Assembly: GCF_021502675.1 (NCBI RefSeq)
Contig: NZ_JAKFHA010000005.1
Location: 62,001 to 126,000 of the forward strand
DNA: 64,000 nucleotides
From: Yinghuangia soli
GTDB taxonomy: Bacteria > Actinomycetota > Actinomycetes > Streptomycetales > Streptomycetaceae
Direction: 5' to 3'
The notes below the pieces were generated by a model. It ran no database searches. It was not told the DNA's origin and saw only the letters and a list, made by a program, of their open reading frames with translations. The translations under genes and the position numbers were made by a program. Shown one piece after another: positions 24,369 to 31,938 of this stretch (the first letter of the stretch is position 1; each line of letters opens with the position of its first letter).

Positions 24369-25169
24369 TCAGCTGGTGAAGGCGACCGTCCGGGTTGCGG
24401 AACCCGGGTTCACCGGAGCCAGGCACAGGACGAACTCTTCGTCGGGGTCGGCGTTTTTCGAGGACAGTGCGGACGCAGTCCCTTCCGGGCAGCGGAGGTC
24501 CGAGGCGGTCTTCTCGAGGCGTTCGAGGACGACAAGGACGCCGGGGTCCGTGGACTCGCAGTCCGCGAAGTGCATCTTGGGCTTCGCGTCCGAGCCGGAG
24601 TTCTTGACGCACTGCCCGGCCTGCGCGCGGCTCATGTCGTCGCCGCCGTCTCCCCAGGCCGAGACGGCCCAGGCGATCAGGGCGACCGCGAGCAGCGGGG
24701 CGACCAGCAGCATGGCGACCGCCGGCCGCCTGCGCAGCGGTTTCCCCACGTGCAACGGGGCCCGCGGGCTGCCGGGGACAGGCTCACCGAGCGCGCGCAG
24801 CTTTGCGTATGCGCGGAGGTTGGCGAGGAGGACGAACGGCGCGACGAAGACGGAGAACAGGCTCCACCAGCCTTTGAGGAGCGTCTCCTCGGTCATGTCG
24901 CGGTACTCGGAGATGCCGCAGGACCGGCAGAACGGGCCGGGCTCCTTGAGGAACACCATCCAGACGACCACCCCGCGATGCCCGCGCAGAGTCACGTCAG
25001 CGGCGGGGTATGCCCCGCACCGGGTGCACGTGAAGCGCGCGTCTGCGCCGTAGTCGGGGTCGACGACGGGGCGGTGGTATTCGGGGCCGAGCATGCCGGG
25101 TTTGCGCGGTGCGGGCTCCGGTCCGCCGGAGCCGTCCGCGCCCGCGGGCGTTGCGCAAGCCGCGGTCAC
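24369..25169 (-). CDS. Membrane protein with zinc ribbon and LppU/SCO3897-like domain
   Basis: The reading frame encodes about 266 aa from a GTG at 25169; the true start is uncertain. Near the N-terminus a CTRC and a CRSC pair form a zinc-ribbon-like element on the cytoplasmic side. Two hydrophobic segments follow (WSLFSVFVAPFVLLANL and AMLLVAPLLAVALIAWAVSAW). The C-terminal 75 residues (AQAGQCVKN, MHFADCESTDPG, SDLRCPEG, EEFVLCLAPV) keep the four Cys pattern of the secreted LppU/SCO3897 family of Streptomyces. It is a membrane-anchored sensor or structural protein of unknown role. Confidence 0.6.
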   Translation of the reverse strand: MTAACATPAGADGSGGPEPAPRKPGMLGPEYHRPVVDPDYGADARFTCTRCGAYPAADVTLRGHRGVVVWMVFLKEPGPFCRSCGISEYRDMTEETLLKGWWSLFSVFVAPFVLLANLRAYAKLRALGEPVPGSPRAPLHVGKPLRRRPAVAMLLVAPLLAVALIAWAVSAWGDGGDDMSRAQAGQCVKNSGSDAKPKMHFADCESTDPGVLVVLERLEKTASDLRCPEGTASALSSKNADPDEEFVLCLAPVNPGSATRTVAFTS

Positions 25170-25375
25170 GGTGTTCTGTTCCGCTGCGTTCGGCGACTCG
25201 TCGTCCGGAGCGGGCGGCGCAGTAGGCGTCGTCGTCAACGTGTTCCTTGGGTGGCACGGGGGCGCCCAGGCGGTGTCGGCGGTGCCTGCGCTCGGGCGAC
25301 GCGAGGGAGCGCACACGTTAGCCGCCCGAACTCGGGTACGACAGGAGCGGGTCCGGTGCGGGGCCGGGCCGGGTG

Positions 25376-25828
25376 TCAGGGAGTCGGGGCCGGGCTGCCG
25401 CCGCCGGTGGGCAAGAACTGGAGCGGGCGCGGCTTTTGCTCGGCGTCCGGGTCCGCGTCCGGGTCCGGAGCCCAGCACATGCGGACCTTGAAGTGGCACG
25501 GCGTCTCGGTCTTGGTGATGATCGTGGCCGTCGGCGAGGACAGGTCGACACCGAACTCGATCTCGACCTCGCTGGGCTCGGCCTTGCGCAGTTGCTCCAG
25601 GACGATGCGGGCGGCCGTGCCCACCGGGGCCAGCGCGCTCTGGAGGCCTGGGGGGACATCGCGGATGATGTCGACGGCGGGCTTGGGCGGTCGCGGCGGT
25701 GGAGGCGGCGGAGCAGTCGCCCCGGGCGGGGCCGGAGGCAGCGGCAGCGGCGGATCGGGAAGGCCCGCGCCGACCTCGAAGAGGAGAGTGCCGCCGCCTT
25801 CAAGGCGCATGCGTACGTACTCGGTCAT
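25376..25828 (-). CDS. Trypsin-co-occurring domain 1 (Trypco1 / CU044_2847) protein
   Basis: A 150-aa protein with the Trypco1 pattern: MRLEGGGTLLFEV at the start, then an inserted Pro-rich tract, then ARIVLEQLRKAEPSEVEIEFGVDLS, AIITKTETPCHFKVRMCW-like C-terminal strand. The family is named for its frequent neighbour, trypsin-like proteases in predicted conflict/effector systems. Here no protease or effector gene is adjacent. The Pro-rich insert PPPPPPRPPKP and the acidic-Pro tail DPDADPDAEQ are low complexity. Cytosolic; activity unknown. Confidence 0.75.
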   Translation of the reverse strand: MTEYVRMRLEGGGTLLFEVGAGLPDPPLPLPPAPPGATAPPPPPPRPPKPAVDIIRDVPPGLQSALAPVGTAARIVLEQLRKAEPSEVEIEFGVDLSSPTATIITKTETPCHFKVRMCWAPDPDADPDAEQKPRPLQFLPTGGGSPAPTP

Positions 25829-26024
25829 CGACGTCCCCCAGGAATTCCGCCCTCGTCGGTGCTACTCGACGCTAGCGCCAACTCGTCCGGGCATGTGGCG
25901 TGTTCCGTCGAATCGCCGGGTGGCTCCGGCCTGACCCCGGTGGCTCGGCGAAGGCGGGGGCCTGCCGCAGCGCGGTCCGGCTGAGAGGGTGGGCACCGTC
26001 GAGGAGAGGAAAGGCGGGAATGCC

Positions 26025-26597
26025 ATGAACGGCGTGGGCGGTCCGGTACTGCCGGAGTCGGGGTTGACCCGGGCGGCGGCGCTCGTCGTGGAGCGGTCGA
26101 TCGCGGTCAAGGACACGCTGCTGGACACCAAGTACGCGGCCGACGTCTACGACGACGCGGACCGGCCGGTCGGGACGGTACGCGAGCGCCGCGGGCCCGG
26201 GGTGCTGGCCGTCGCCCGGCTGACCGAGCTGTCCGGGTCCACCCCGTTCGACCTGCGGGTACTGGGCCCCGACGGGACGGAACTCCTCGGGCTGAGCAAG
26301 GGATTCTCGCTCTTCAAGCCGGTGCTGGAGGTGCGCGGCGCGGACGGGCGGGCCTTCGGGACGGTACGGCGGCAGGGGCGCGCCGAGGTGGTGCTGCACG
26401 ACGGTGCCGGGACATCGCTGGGGCTGCTCTCGGCCGTGATGTCGGTGCACACCGGCGAGGTGGCCAAGCGGGACGGCAAGCGGGTGCGGCGCAACGTGTT
26501 CCGCTTCCATGCCGCCGCACCGGACGGGGTGCGGGCGCTGGCGGTGGGGGCGGCGGTCGCGTACGACCTGGTCCGCGACTTCGGGACGCGACGCTGA
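26025..26597 (+). CDS. LURP-one-related / scramblase-like protein
   Basis: A 190-aa protein composed mainly of short beta strands, as in the tubby-like LURP-one/phospholipid scramblase fold. Segments such as KYAADVYDDADRPVGTVRERR, FDLRVLGPDGTELLGLSKG and KPVLEVRGADGRAFGTVRRQG repeat the pattern of strand, turn, then basic strand. There is a hydrophobic end (VRALAVGAAVAYDLVRDFG) that could sit at a membrane. The ATG at 26025 has AAGGCGGG upstream. Role unknown. A strong terminator follows. Confidence 0.5.
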   Translation: MNGVGGPVLPESGLTRAAALVVERSIAVKDTLLDTKYAADVYDDADRPVGTVRERRGPGVLAVARLTELSGSTPFDLRVLGPDGTELLGLSKGFSLFKPVLEVRGADGRAFGTVRRQGRAEVVLHDGAGTSLGLLSAVMSVHTGEVAKRDGKRVRRNVFRFHAAAPDGVRALAVGAAVAYDLVRDFGTRR

Positions 26598-26620
26598 GCT
26601 TTGCGCCGCAGCGCGCGCGG

Positions 26621-26655
26621 CGGCGGCACTCCGCGATCGATGCGGAGTACCGCCG
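26621..26655 (+). terminator. Hairpin terminator between convergent genes
   Basis: CGGCGGCACTCCGC (26621-26634) pairs with GCGGAGTACCGCCG (26642-26655) apart from one CA/TA internal mismatch, with a 7-base loop and a following TTTGCTTGT. It ends the 26025 gene. It may also act on the minus-strand VOC gene ending at 26713. Confidence 0.75.
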
Positions 26656-26712
26656 CCGTTTGCTTGTGCGTTGTTTGCTTGTATGCCGTGGTGCGTTGCC
26701 GTGCGGTGTGGG

Positions 26713-27501
26713 TCAGCGCGGCGCGGGCGGCTCGGGGCGCAGGACGGCGAACTCGGCGCCGGTCGGGTCGGCGTACCAGGCCATGCGTCCGACATCGGGC
26801 ATGTCGGCGGCGGCCATCTTCACCGTGCCGCCCGCGGCGGCCACGCGCACCGAGATGTCGTCCGGGTCCTCGACCATGAAGTAGGGAACCCAGCGGTTCG
26901 GTTCGCCCTCTTCCATGTGCGGGGCGAGGCCGCCGAAGGAGGCGTCCTCGATGTCGCCCTCGGCCGTCGACACGACGCGGTAGGCCATGCCGGGCACCTC
27001 CATGACCTGCTCGCGCCACTTGTACAGCGTCCGGTAGAAGGCGAAGGCGCCTTCCGGGTCGGACGTGTGCAGCTCGGCCCACAGGAAGGTGTTGGGCTGG
27101 CACGCGATGTCGACGCCGGTGGTCGTACCGGCCTGCCAGGTCGCGAACTGCGCGCCGTGCGGGTCGGTCAGACACGCCATGCGCCCCGCGTCGAAGACGT
27201 CGAAGGCCGGGACGCGCACCGTGCCGCCCGCCTGCTCGGCGGACTTGGCGGTGTCGTCGGCGCTCGGCGTCGCGAAGTAGATCGTCCAGGCGCTGGACGC
27301 GCCTTCCTCGGTGAGCGGGCCGAGGGCGGCGACCGTCTTGCCGTCGATCTGGAAGAACCCGTAGCCGCCGGCCTCGGGGCCCAGGTCCTGGAACGACCAG
27401 TCGAAGACGGCGGTGTAGAAGGCAGTGGAGGCCGGGATGTCCGGACTGCCGAGATCGATCCAGTTGGGGGTGCCGGGCGGGAAGACCGGGGGATTGATCA
27501 T
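26713..27501 (-). CDS. Two-domain VOC family protein
   Basis: A 262-aa glyoxalase-fold protein with two VOC modules: residues about 10-125 (NWIDLGSPDIPASTAFYTAVFDW, ending CLTDPHGAQFATWQ) and 140-260 (LWAELHTSDPEGAFAFYRTLYKW, ending WYADPTGAEFAVLRPE). The arrangement is that of the CFP30B/YdeN-like group of Streptomyces. The GGAAGGAG RBS supports the ATG at 27501. The metal ligands of true glyoxalase I are not fully conserved, so it may bind a small molecule as a resistance or regulatory protein. Confidence 0.85.
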   Translation of the reverse strand: MINPPVFPPGTPNWIDLGSPDIPASTAFYTAVFDWSFQDLGPEAGGYGFFQIDGKTVAALGPLTEEGASSAWTIYFATPSADDTAKSAEQAGGTVRVPAFDVFDAGRMACLTDPHGAQFATWQAGTTTGVDIACQPNTFLWAELHTSDPEGAFAFYRTLYKWREQVMEVPGMAYRVVSTAEGDIEDASFGGLAPHMEEGEPNRWVPYFMVEDPDDISVRVAAAGGTVKMAAADMPDVGRMAWYADPTGAEFAVLRPEPPAPR

Positions 27502-27675
27502 GGGAAGTGCTCCTTCCGTGGCGTGACGCCTCGAACGCGCACAGTTTTGCACCGCCCTCCGACATTTGTGCGAACCACGCCCGAACAGACAGAAAGTGTC
27601 GGATTGTCTCGCCGACATACAGGCGTGCGAACGGTTCAGGCCGCCGTACGTGCATTTCGGGTCATGCGGCGGATG

Positions 27676-28224
27676 TCATGGGGCGGAGGCTTCGATGACG
27701 GAGAAGGTGCCGTGCGGCCCCATCTCGCCCCAGGCCAGTCGGGCGTCGAAGGGCACGAGCAGTTCCGCGGGCGGGAGCGGGGCGGTGAAGCGGTCGGTGG
27801 CCGTCAAGGCGGCCAGCGTGACGTGCGGGCGGAAAGCCTCGTCCGCACCGCTGAGGACGCGCAGGCCCATGTCACGTGCATGCCCGAGCACGCGGAGGTG
27901 CGCCGCAGCCAGGTCGCTGCGCCGCAGGGCCTCGACGCCGACGTAGACCCCGCCGTCCGGCAGGTAGATGTCGTCCGGGGCGTAGGCGGCGAACTGCACG
28001 CCAGTGGGGTGTATTTCGACCGTCGCCGGGACCGACGAAAGGCAGCGGTCCCACAACTCGGCGGCCTGCTCGGGCGTACCGTCGACGTGCAGCAGCGTGA
28101 TGTGCGGCAGGTACTTCTCGCCGAGGCACATGATGGTGGGCCCGTCCGCCGAAACGCGCTGTGCGTATGCCGCCAGCGCGGCGCCGGCCCGGTCGTCGGG
28201 CAGCAGAATGATGCCGAAGTACAT
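27676..28224 (-). CDS. 2H phosphoesterase / 2'-5' RNA ligase family protein
   Basis: A 182-aa 2H-superfamily protein. Both catalytic HxT motifs are present: PHITLLHVDG (about residue 40) and RPHVTLAALT (about residue 133), spaced as in LigT/ThpR-like cyclic phosphodiesterases. It may open 2',3'-cyclic nucleotides, for example in tRNA-splicing or NAD-derived products. Located alone between the VOC gene and the phosphotransferase region. The Arg residue often next to the second motif is present. Confidence 0.8.
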   Translation of the reverse strand: MYFGIILLPDDRAGAALAAYAQRVSADGPTIMCLGEKYLPHITLLHVDGTPEQAAELWDRCLSSVPATVEIHPTGVQFAAYAPDDIYLPDGGVYVGVEALRRSDLAAAHLRVLGHARDMGLRVLSGADEAFRPHVTLAALTATDRFTAPLPPAELLVPFDARLAWGEMGPHGTFSVIEASAP

Positions 28225-28561
28225 GGGAAGCGGTTTCCCCTCGTCGCAAGATCACGTCAGCCGCCCCACCGAGAGGCCGGGCTCAGCGCCCACACCCTCC
28301 CGGGCCCCGACGCCGACCACGAGCCACTGTCCCGATCCCGCAGACCCCCGGCGCCGTGTGGTGTCCGGGCCCCTCTCGTGCGCCCGAGACACGACGATCA
28401 CGGCCAGGTGGTCGACGGAATGCTGGACGGGATGTGAACCGGGGTGCAGTGGCGTCCTTGACGAGCGCGCGGCTCGGCGCGCGCTCGTGGACAGCGTACG
28501 TACGATCAGGTCGCGGGGACGTCACGACCAGGTGTTGGCCCAACCGGAATCGGGGACGCCG
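28225..28561. other. Intergenic region holding a duplicated 3' flank
   Basis: No gene of its own was recognised here. The right half (from 28463) repeats the sequence found downstream of the phosphotransferase gene at 29174-29245. The left half (28225-28450) shows no coding bias or known motif that I could see. It lies between the 2H phosphoesterase start and the pseudogene's 3' end. Confidence 0.6.
28463..28531. repeat. Direct repeat copy 1, downstream of the phosphotransferase pseudogene
   Basis: This segment starts with a hairpin (GAGCGCGC at 28463-28470, GCGCGCTC at 28479-28486) and continues through CGTACGTACG, TCAGGTCG and GGGGACGTCACGACCAG. The same order appears at 29174-29245. It is the shared 3' flank of two tandem phosphotransferase genes and shows that the duplication included the flank. 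Confidence 0.75.
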
Positions 28562-29155
28562 TCAGCGCTTCTCCCAGTACGTCGCCCACGCACGCGCTGC
28601 GTCGACCACCGCACGGACCGCGGGGGATTCGATGGCCTGGGCTTCGCAGAAGCGGGCCTCGGCTCCGGCAAGTACCTGGACGCCTGGGACGGATGCGTCG
28701 TCGAACGCGGGGATACGGCGTACTCAGTCGGCGGCTTCTTCTGGGTTTTGGTGGCCATCGCTGATCAGTCGGAAGCCCCACAGGACGGCGTCGATCCAGG
28801 GCGGGCCGAGCGCGGGCCACGTCCAGTCGACCAGATGGGCCTGGTCGTCCGTCATCACGAAGTTCGTGGCCGCCGGGTCTGTGTGCACGAGGTTGGCAGC
28901 AGCGGAGTCGTGGAGTGCAGGCGGGCGTCCAGGGATTGATGCGTGCTTCGAGATCGAGCCGGAGCCGTTTGTCGCCGCTTTCCTGGGCGATCCCCTTCGC
29001 GAAGAGGTCGGTCCCGTCCGCGAACCAGAGCCATGCTGTGCAGTCGGAGTCGGCGCCTCCCCCCCGGCATCATGCGCCTCGTCGAGCGCCCCGAAGTGAG
29101 TGGTGACGGCGTCGCGTACCTCATCGGGCAGATCAGCCCAGGGAGTGCGCGGCAT
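28562..29155 (-). pseudogene. Degenerate aminoglycoside-phosphotransferase-like gene copy
   Basis: It is a decayed copy of the next gene (29236-30036). It opens MPRTPWADLPDEVRDAVTTHFGA. At a run of seven G (about 29062) the frame shifts; in the new frame ADSDCTAWLWFADGTDLFAK and RLRLDLEARINPWTP match the intact copy. About 210 bp covering the hinge is then missing, and the sequence resumes as NLVHTDPAATNFVMTDDQAH (catalytic HxDxxxxN loop). Finally an in-frame TGA follows EEAAD where the intact gene has Trp; behind it RRIPAF...EARFCEAQAI continues to 28562. Three separate lesions make it inactive. Confidence 0.85.
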
Positions 29156-29173
29156 GGACAGGGCCTGTCTTTG

Positions 29174-29245
29174 ATGGGCGCGCGGCTCGGGGCGCGCTCA
29201 TTGTGGACGTACGTACGGTCAGGTCGTGGGGGACGTCACGACCAG
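29174..29245. repeat. Direct repeat copy 2, downstream of the intact phosphotransferase gene
   Basis: A hairpin (ATGGGCGCGC at 29174-29183, GCGCGCTCAT at 29192-29201, one G-T pair) precedes the same CGTACGTACG and GGGACGTCACGACCAG order as copy 1 at 28463-28531. The last bases overlap the end of the coding sequence. The hairpin may serve as a terminator for the minus-strand operon. Confidence 0.75.
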
Positions 29246-30036
29246 TGGGCGGCCCAGGCGTGGGCGGCTGCGGCCATGGGGTGGGGCTGCCCGGGGTCGG
29301 CGAAGGCGTCGCACATGCGGGCCTCGGCCAGAGTTGCGACGCGTACGGCCTCGCGGGGAGCGGTGGCGAACGCGGGCACCTTGGCTGTCCATTCGGCGGC
29401 CTGTTCGGGGGTCTGGCCGCCGTCGGAGATCAGGCGCATGCCCCAGAGCATCGCGTCTGCCCAGGCCGGGCCGAGGAGGGGGTTCGTCCAGTCGACGAGG
29501 TACGCCTGATCGTCGCTCATGACGAAGTTCGTGGCGGCCGGGTCGCTGTGGACGAGGGCTCCTCCGGTGAGCAGGGGCTGATCGGACGGTTCGCAGAAGT
29601 CTTCCCAGCGGTCCCGGAGTGTGGCGAGCGGCAGAGGGGGTGCCGCGCATCTGCTCAGGGAGTCCAAGGCGGTTGCGACCAAGGGAAGATCGGGCCAGTC
29701 CGGCTCGAAGACGGCCCACTCGCGGGTGCCGACGACTTCGAAGAGGAGGACGTCCCAGCCTGCGGTGCGGATGCGGCCGCGCAGTCTGGGTGTACAGGAC
29801 GGCGTCCAGGGGTTGATCGCGGCTTCGAGGTCCAGGCGCTGGAGCTTGTCGACGTGGTGGAGGAGGACGCCTTTGGCGAAGAGGGCGTCGCCGTCGTTGA
29901 GGTAGACCCACGAGGTGCAGTCGGAGTCGGAGCCGCCGCCGGTCGCTTCGTGGGAGGTGTAGAAGGCGCCGAAGCGTGCGGTGACGGCGTCGTGGACCGC
30001 AGCCGGCATCTGCTCCCACGAGGTGCGTTCGCTCAT
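29236..30036 (-). CDS. Aminoglycoside phosphotransferase family protein
   Basis: A 266-aa kinase-fold protein. The catalytic loop is HSDPAATNF (HxDxxxxN, around residue 173) and the metal site is LVDWTNPLLGPAWAD. The N-lobe (SWVYLNDGDALFAKGVLLHH, KLQRLDLEAAINPW) has the Lys and Glu expected for ATP binding. Its ATG is one base after the stop of the RsbW-like ATPase gene, so the two are translationally coupled. A dead tandem copy follows. Substrate unknown; linkage to a regulatory ATPase is a recurring actinobacterial theme. Confidence 0.85.
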   Translation of the reverse strand: MSERTSWEQMPAAVHDAVTARFGAFYTSHEATGGGSDSDCTSWVYLNDGDALFAKGVLLHHVDKLQRLDLEAAINPWTPSCTPRLRGRIRTAGWDVLLFEVVGTREWAVFEPDWPDLPLVATALDSLSRCAAPPLPLATLRDRWEDFCEPSDQPLLTGGALVHSDPAATNFVMSDDQAYLVDWTNPLLGPAWADAMLWGMRLISDGGQTPEQAAEWTAKVPAFATAPREAVRVATLAEARMCDAFADPGQPHPMAAAAHAWAAHWS

Positions 30037-30037
30037 G

Positions 30038-30595
30038 TCACGAACTCCTGCGAGGCGCCGGTGGATTGGGCGGCATCGGGGGATTCTTGTCGGGCTTCTT
30101 GGGGTCGCGGGGCGGCCGTCCGGGGTTGGCCGGCGTGGTCGGATTCGGCGGACGCTTGGCTTGTGGCGCAGCGTAGCAAGCGAGTTCGCGGTCGGTACGC
30201 GTGAAGCGAGCGCTGAGCGCCTTTTGGTCGGGCGTTCGGCGGGTGACTTCGACGCGGTCGCAGACTTCGCGGACGAGGAGGAGTCCGCGGCTGCTTTCGC
30301 TGTCGTCGGCCGGGTGGGTGATGCCGTCTAGGTCGGGGACGGTGCCGACCGCGGGGTCGGTCACTTCGACGGTGAGGGACGTTCGGTCCACGTGCGCCGC
30401 GACCGTGAGGTGGTCGTCGGACGAGCCGAACTTGAGAGCGTTGGTGAGGAGTTCGGAAACCGCGAGGGCGGGACCGAAGGGATCGAAGTCGTGCGCGTCG
30501 CAGATGGCGGCGACTTGGCGTCGAGCGTCGGAGACGTGTTCAGGGAGGGGTTCGTAGACGAATCGGAACGAGGCCCTGATGTAGGCGGAAGGCAT
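30038..30595 (-). CDS. RsbW/SpoIIAB-like ATP-binding regulatory protein
   Basis: A 185-aa GHKL ATPase of the anti-sigma/HATPase_c_2 type. N-box: FGPALAVSELLTNALKFG (about residue 55-72); G1 box: VEVTDPAVG; G2 box: SSRGLLLVREVCDRV. A Pro-Lys-rich C-terminal tail of about 45 residues (NPTTPANPGRPPRDPKKPDK) is unstructured. MPSAYIRASF is the chosen start, with GGGAG upstream. The gene diverges from an XRE/DUF397 pair and overlaps with a phosphotransferase gene. In Streptomyces such three-part modules (as near whiJ and bldB-like genes) control development and antibiotics. Confidence 0.85.
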   Translation of the reverse strand: MPSAYIRASFRFVYEPLPEHVSDARRQVAAICDAHDFDPFGPALAVSELLTNALKFGSSDDHLTVAAHVDRTSLTVEVTDPAVGTVPDLDGITHPADDSESSRGLLLVREVCDRVEVTRRTPDQKALSARFTRTDRELACYAAPQAKRPPNPTTPANPGRPPRDPKKPDKNPPMPPNPPAPRRSS

Positions 30596-30806
30596 CGGCG
30601 CAGCTCCCTTGCTTGAGGGTGTGCGAACATTCCACGCCATCGCGATGAGTGATCTTGCGGATGCAATGCGTGATGTGATGATGTAACACCCAGCGAAAGT
30701 GAGTACGCAAGTTCGTCACCGAGTGCTTGGTGATGTCTTGAACTTCCGTGTTGTATCCGGGAGATCGACATGCGCCACAATGTGCTCGCGAAGGGGAGGT
30801 GGCTCG

Positions 30807-31667
30807 ATGGGTGCCGACCAGCACACTTTGAAGCGGCAGCGACTGGGTCGCGAACTCCGCCAAGTCCGGCTGGATCAAGGTCTGACACTGCGCCAGGTCG
30901 CGGCGCGCATGAAGATGGACGGCAACAAACTCGGGCGCATGGAACTGGCCAAGGCCTACGTCGAACCGCATGACCTGCACCGGCTTTGCGACATCTACGA
31001 CGTGACGCCGGACCAGCGACATGCCTGGGAGCTGCTGCTCGTCGGGAAGCGTCCCCAGCACTGGTGGCGTTCGTACGCAGACATCATGTCCGCGGCGTAC
31101 ACCGAGTTCGTCGCGCTGGAGAACGATGCTGTCGAGGCAATCGAGTACGCCCCGATGGTGATGAGCGGTCTGCTTCAGACTTCAGAGTACGCAACCATGC
31201 TGCTGAGTACCGGGGCACGTGCGCTCGGTCTGGAGCAGGCCGAGGCGCTGGGGGCGGTGCGGCTGGCTCGGCAGCAGAGGCTGTCTACGGAACCGTCGCT
31301 GAAGTTCCACTGCGTCGTGAACGAGGTGGCGCTGGGGTTCGACCTGGGTGAACCCGAAGTCCTTCGTGAACAGTTGGAGCACCTCGCCAGGGTTGCGAAG
31401 CAAGACAACGTGACGATTCAGGTATTGCCGTTGTCAGCCGGCCGGATGGCTCTGCAGCCTGTGCCGTTCACCGTGCTCAAGTTCGGTGACGAGGCGGATC
31501 CGGACGTAGCCTCCAGTGAAGACCTTGGAGGTACGATCCTCTACGAATCCGAACGCGAAGTGAGACGCTGTAATCGGCTGTTCGACCAGATCAGCCGTGC
31601 GGCTCTGACGCCGGACGATTCCATGATGCTTCTGCACGCGAGACTCGAAGAAGGCAACGGATCTTGA
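30807..31667 (+). CDS. XRE-family regulator with DUF5753 domain (WhiJ-like)
   Basis: A 286-aa DNA-binding protein. The helix-turn-helix is at about residues 14-60 (LGRELRQVRLDQGLTLRQVA, KLGRMELAKAYVEPHDL). The DUF5753 effector domain fills residues 95-275 (YTEFVALENDAVEAIEYAP, GLLQTSEYA, RQQRLSTEP, VTIQVLPLSAGRMAL, REVRRCNRLFDQISRAAL). The ATG has AAGGGGAGG upstream. Its stop overlaps by 4 bp the start of a DUF397 gene, the usual partner. It probably represses its own operon and the divergent ATPase gene. Confidence 0.9.
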   Translation: MGADQHTLKRQRLGRELRQVRLDQGLTLRQVAARMKMDGNKLGRMELAKAYVEPHDLHRLCDIYDVTPDQRHAWELLLVGKRPQHWWRSYADIMSAAYTEFVALENDAVEAIEYAPMVMSGLLQTSEYATMLLSTGARALGLEQAEALGAVRLARQQRLSTEPSLKFHCVVNEVALGFDLGEPEVLREQLEHLARVAKQDNVTIQVLPLSAGRMALQPVPFTVLKFGDEADPDVASSEDLGGTILYESEREVRRCNRLFDQISRAALTPDDSMMLLHARLEEGNGS

Positions 31668-31885
31668 CGACCGAACGCGCAACTGATGCCCTCGCCGAAG
31701 CCGCCTGGTTCAAGTCCTCATACTCGGCGACCGATGCGGGCCAATGTGTGGAGGTTGCGCTCGGTGCGCGTCTCGCCGGTGTGCGGGACAGCAAGTTTCT
31801 TGGTGGGCCCGTGCAGCTCTACAGGCATGAGGCGTGGGGGGCGCTGGTGTCGGGGCTCAAGGGTACGAGCACGCCGTCCATCTGA
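31664..31885 (+). CDS. DUF397 domain protein
   Basis: A 73-aa protein with the DUF397 pattern: WFKSSYSATDAGQCVEVALG, then VRDSK. It begins at TTG, which overlaps the stop codon of the XRE gene (TTGA). DUF397 proteins bind and relieve repression by the linked XRE regulator, as in the WhiJ system. It ends before a strong bidirectional hairpin. Confidence 0.85.
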   Translation: MTTERATDALAEAAWFKSSYSATDAGQCVEVALGARLAGVRDSKFLGGPVQLYRHEAWGALVSGLKGTSTPSI

Positions 31886-31892
31886 ATCACTG

Positions 31893-31935
31893 TTCCGCGG
31901 GGGCCGGGTCTCCTCCATGGCCGGCCCCCGCGGAA
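31893..31935. terminator. Bidirectional hairpin terminator
   Basis: TTCCGCGGGGGCCGG (31893-31907) pairs perfectly with CCGGCCCCCGCGGAA (31921-31935), with a 13-base loop. A 15-bp stem is very stable. It lies between the convergent DUF397 and amidohydrolase genes, so it can end both. Confidence 0.85.
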
Positions 31936-31938
31936 GTT

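Noticed and set aside
28463-29245. Insertion sequence suggested by two similar hairpin-containing repeats
   Set aside because: No transposase or terminal inverted repeat pair; the repeats are explained by tandem duplication of a gene with its 3' flank.
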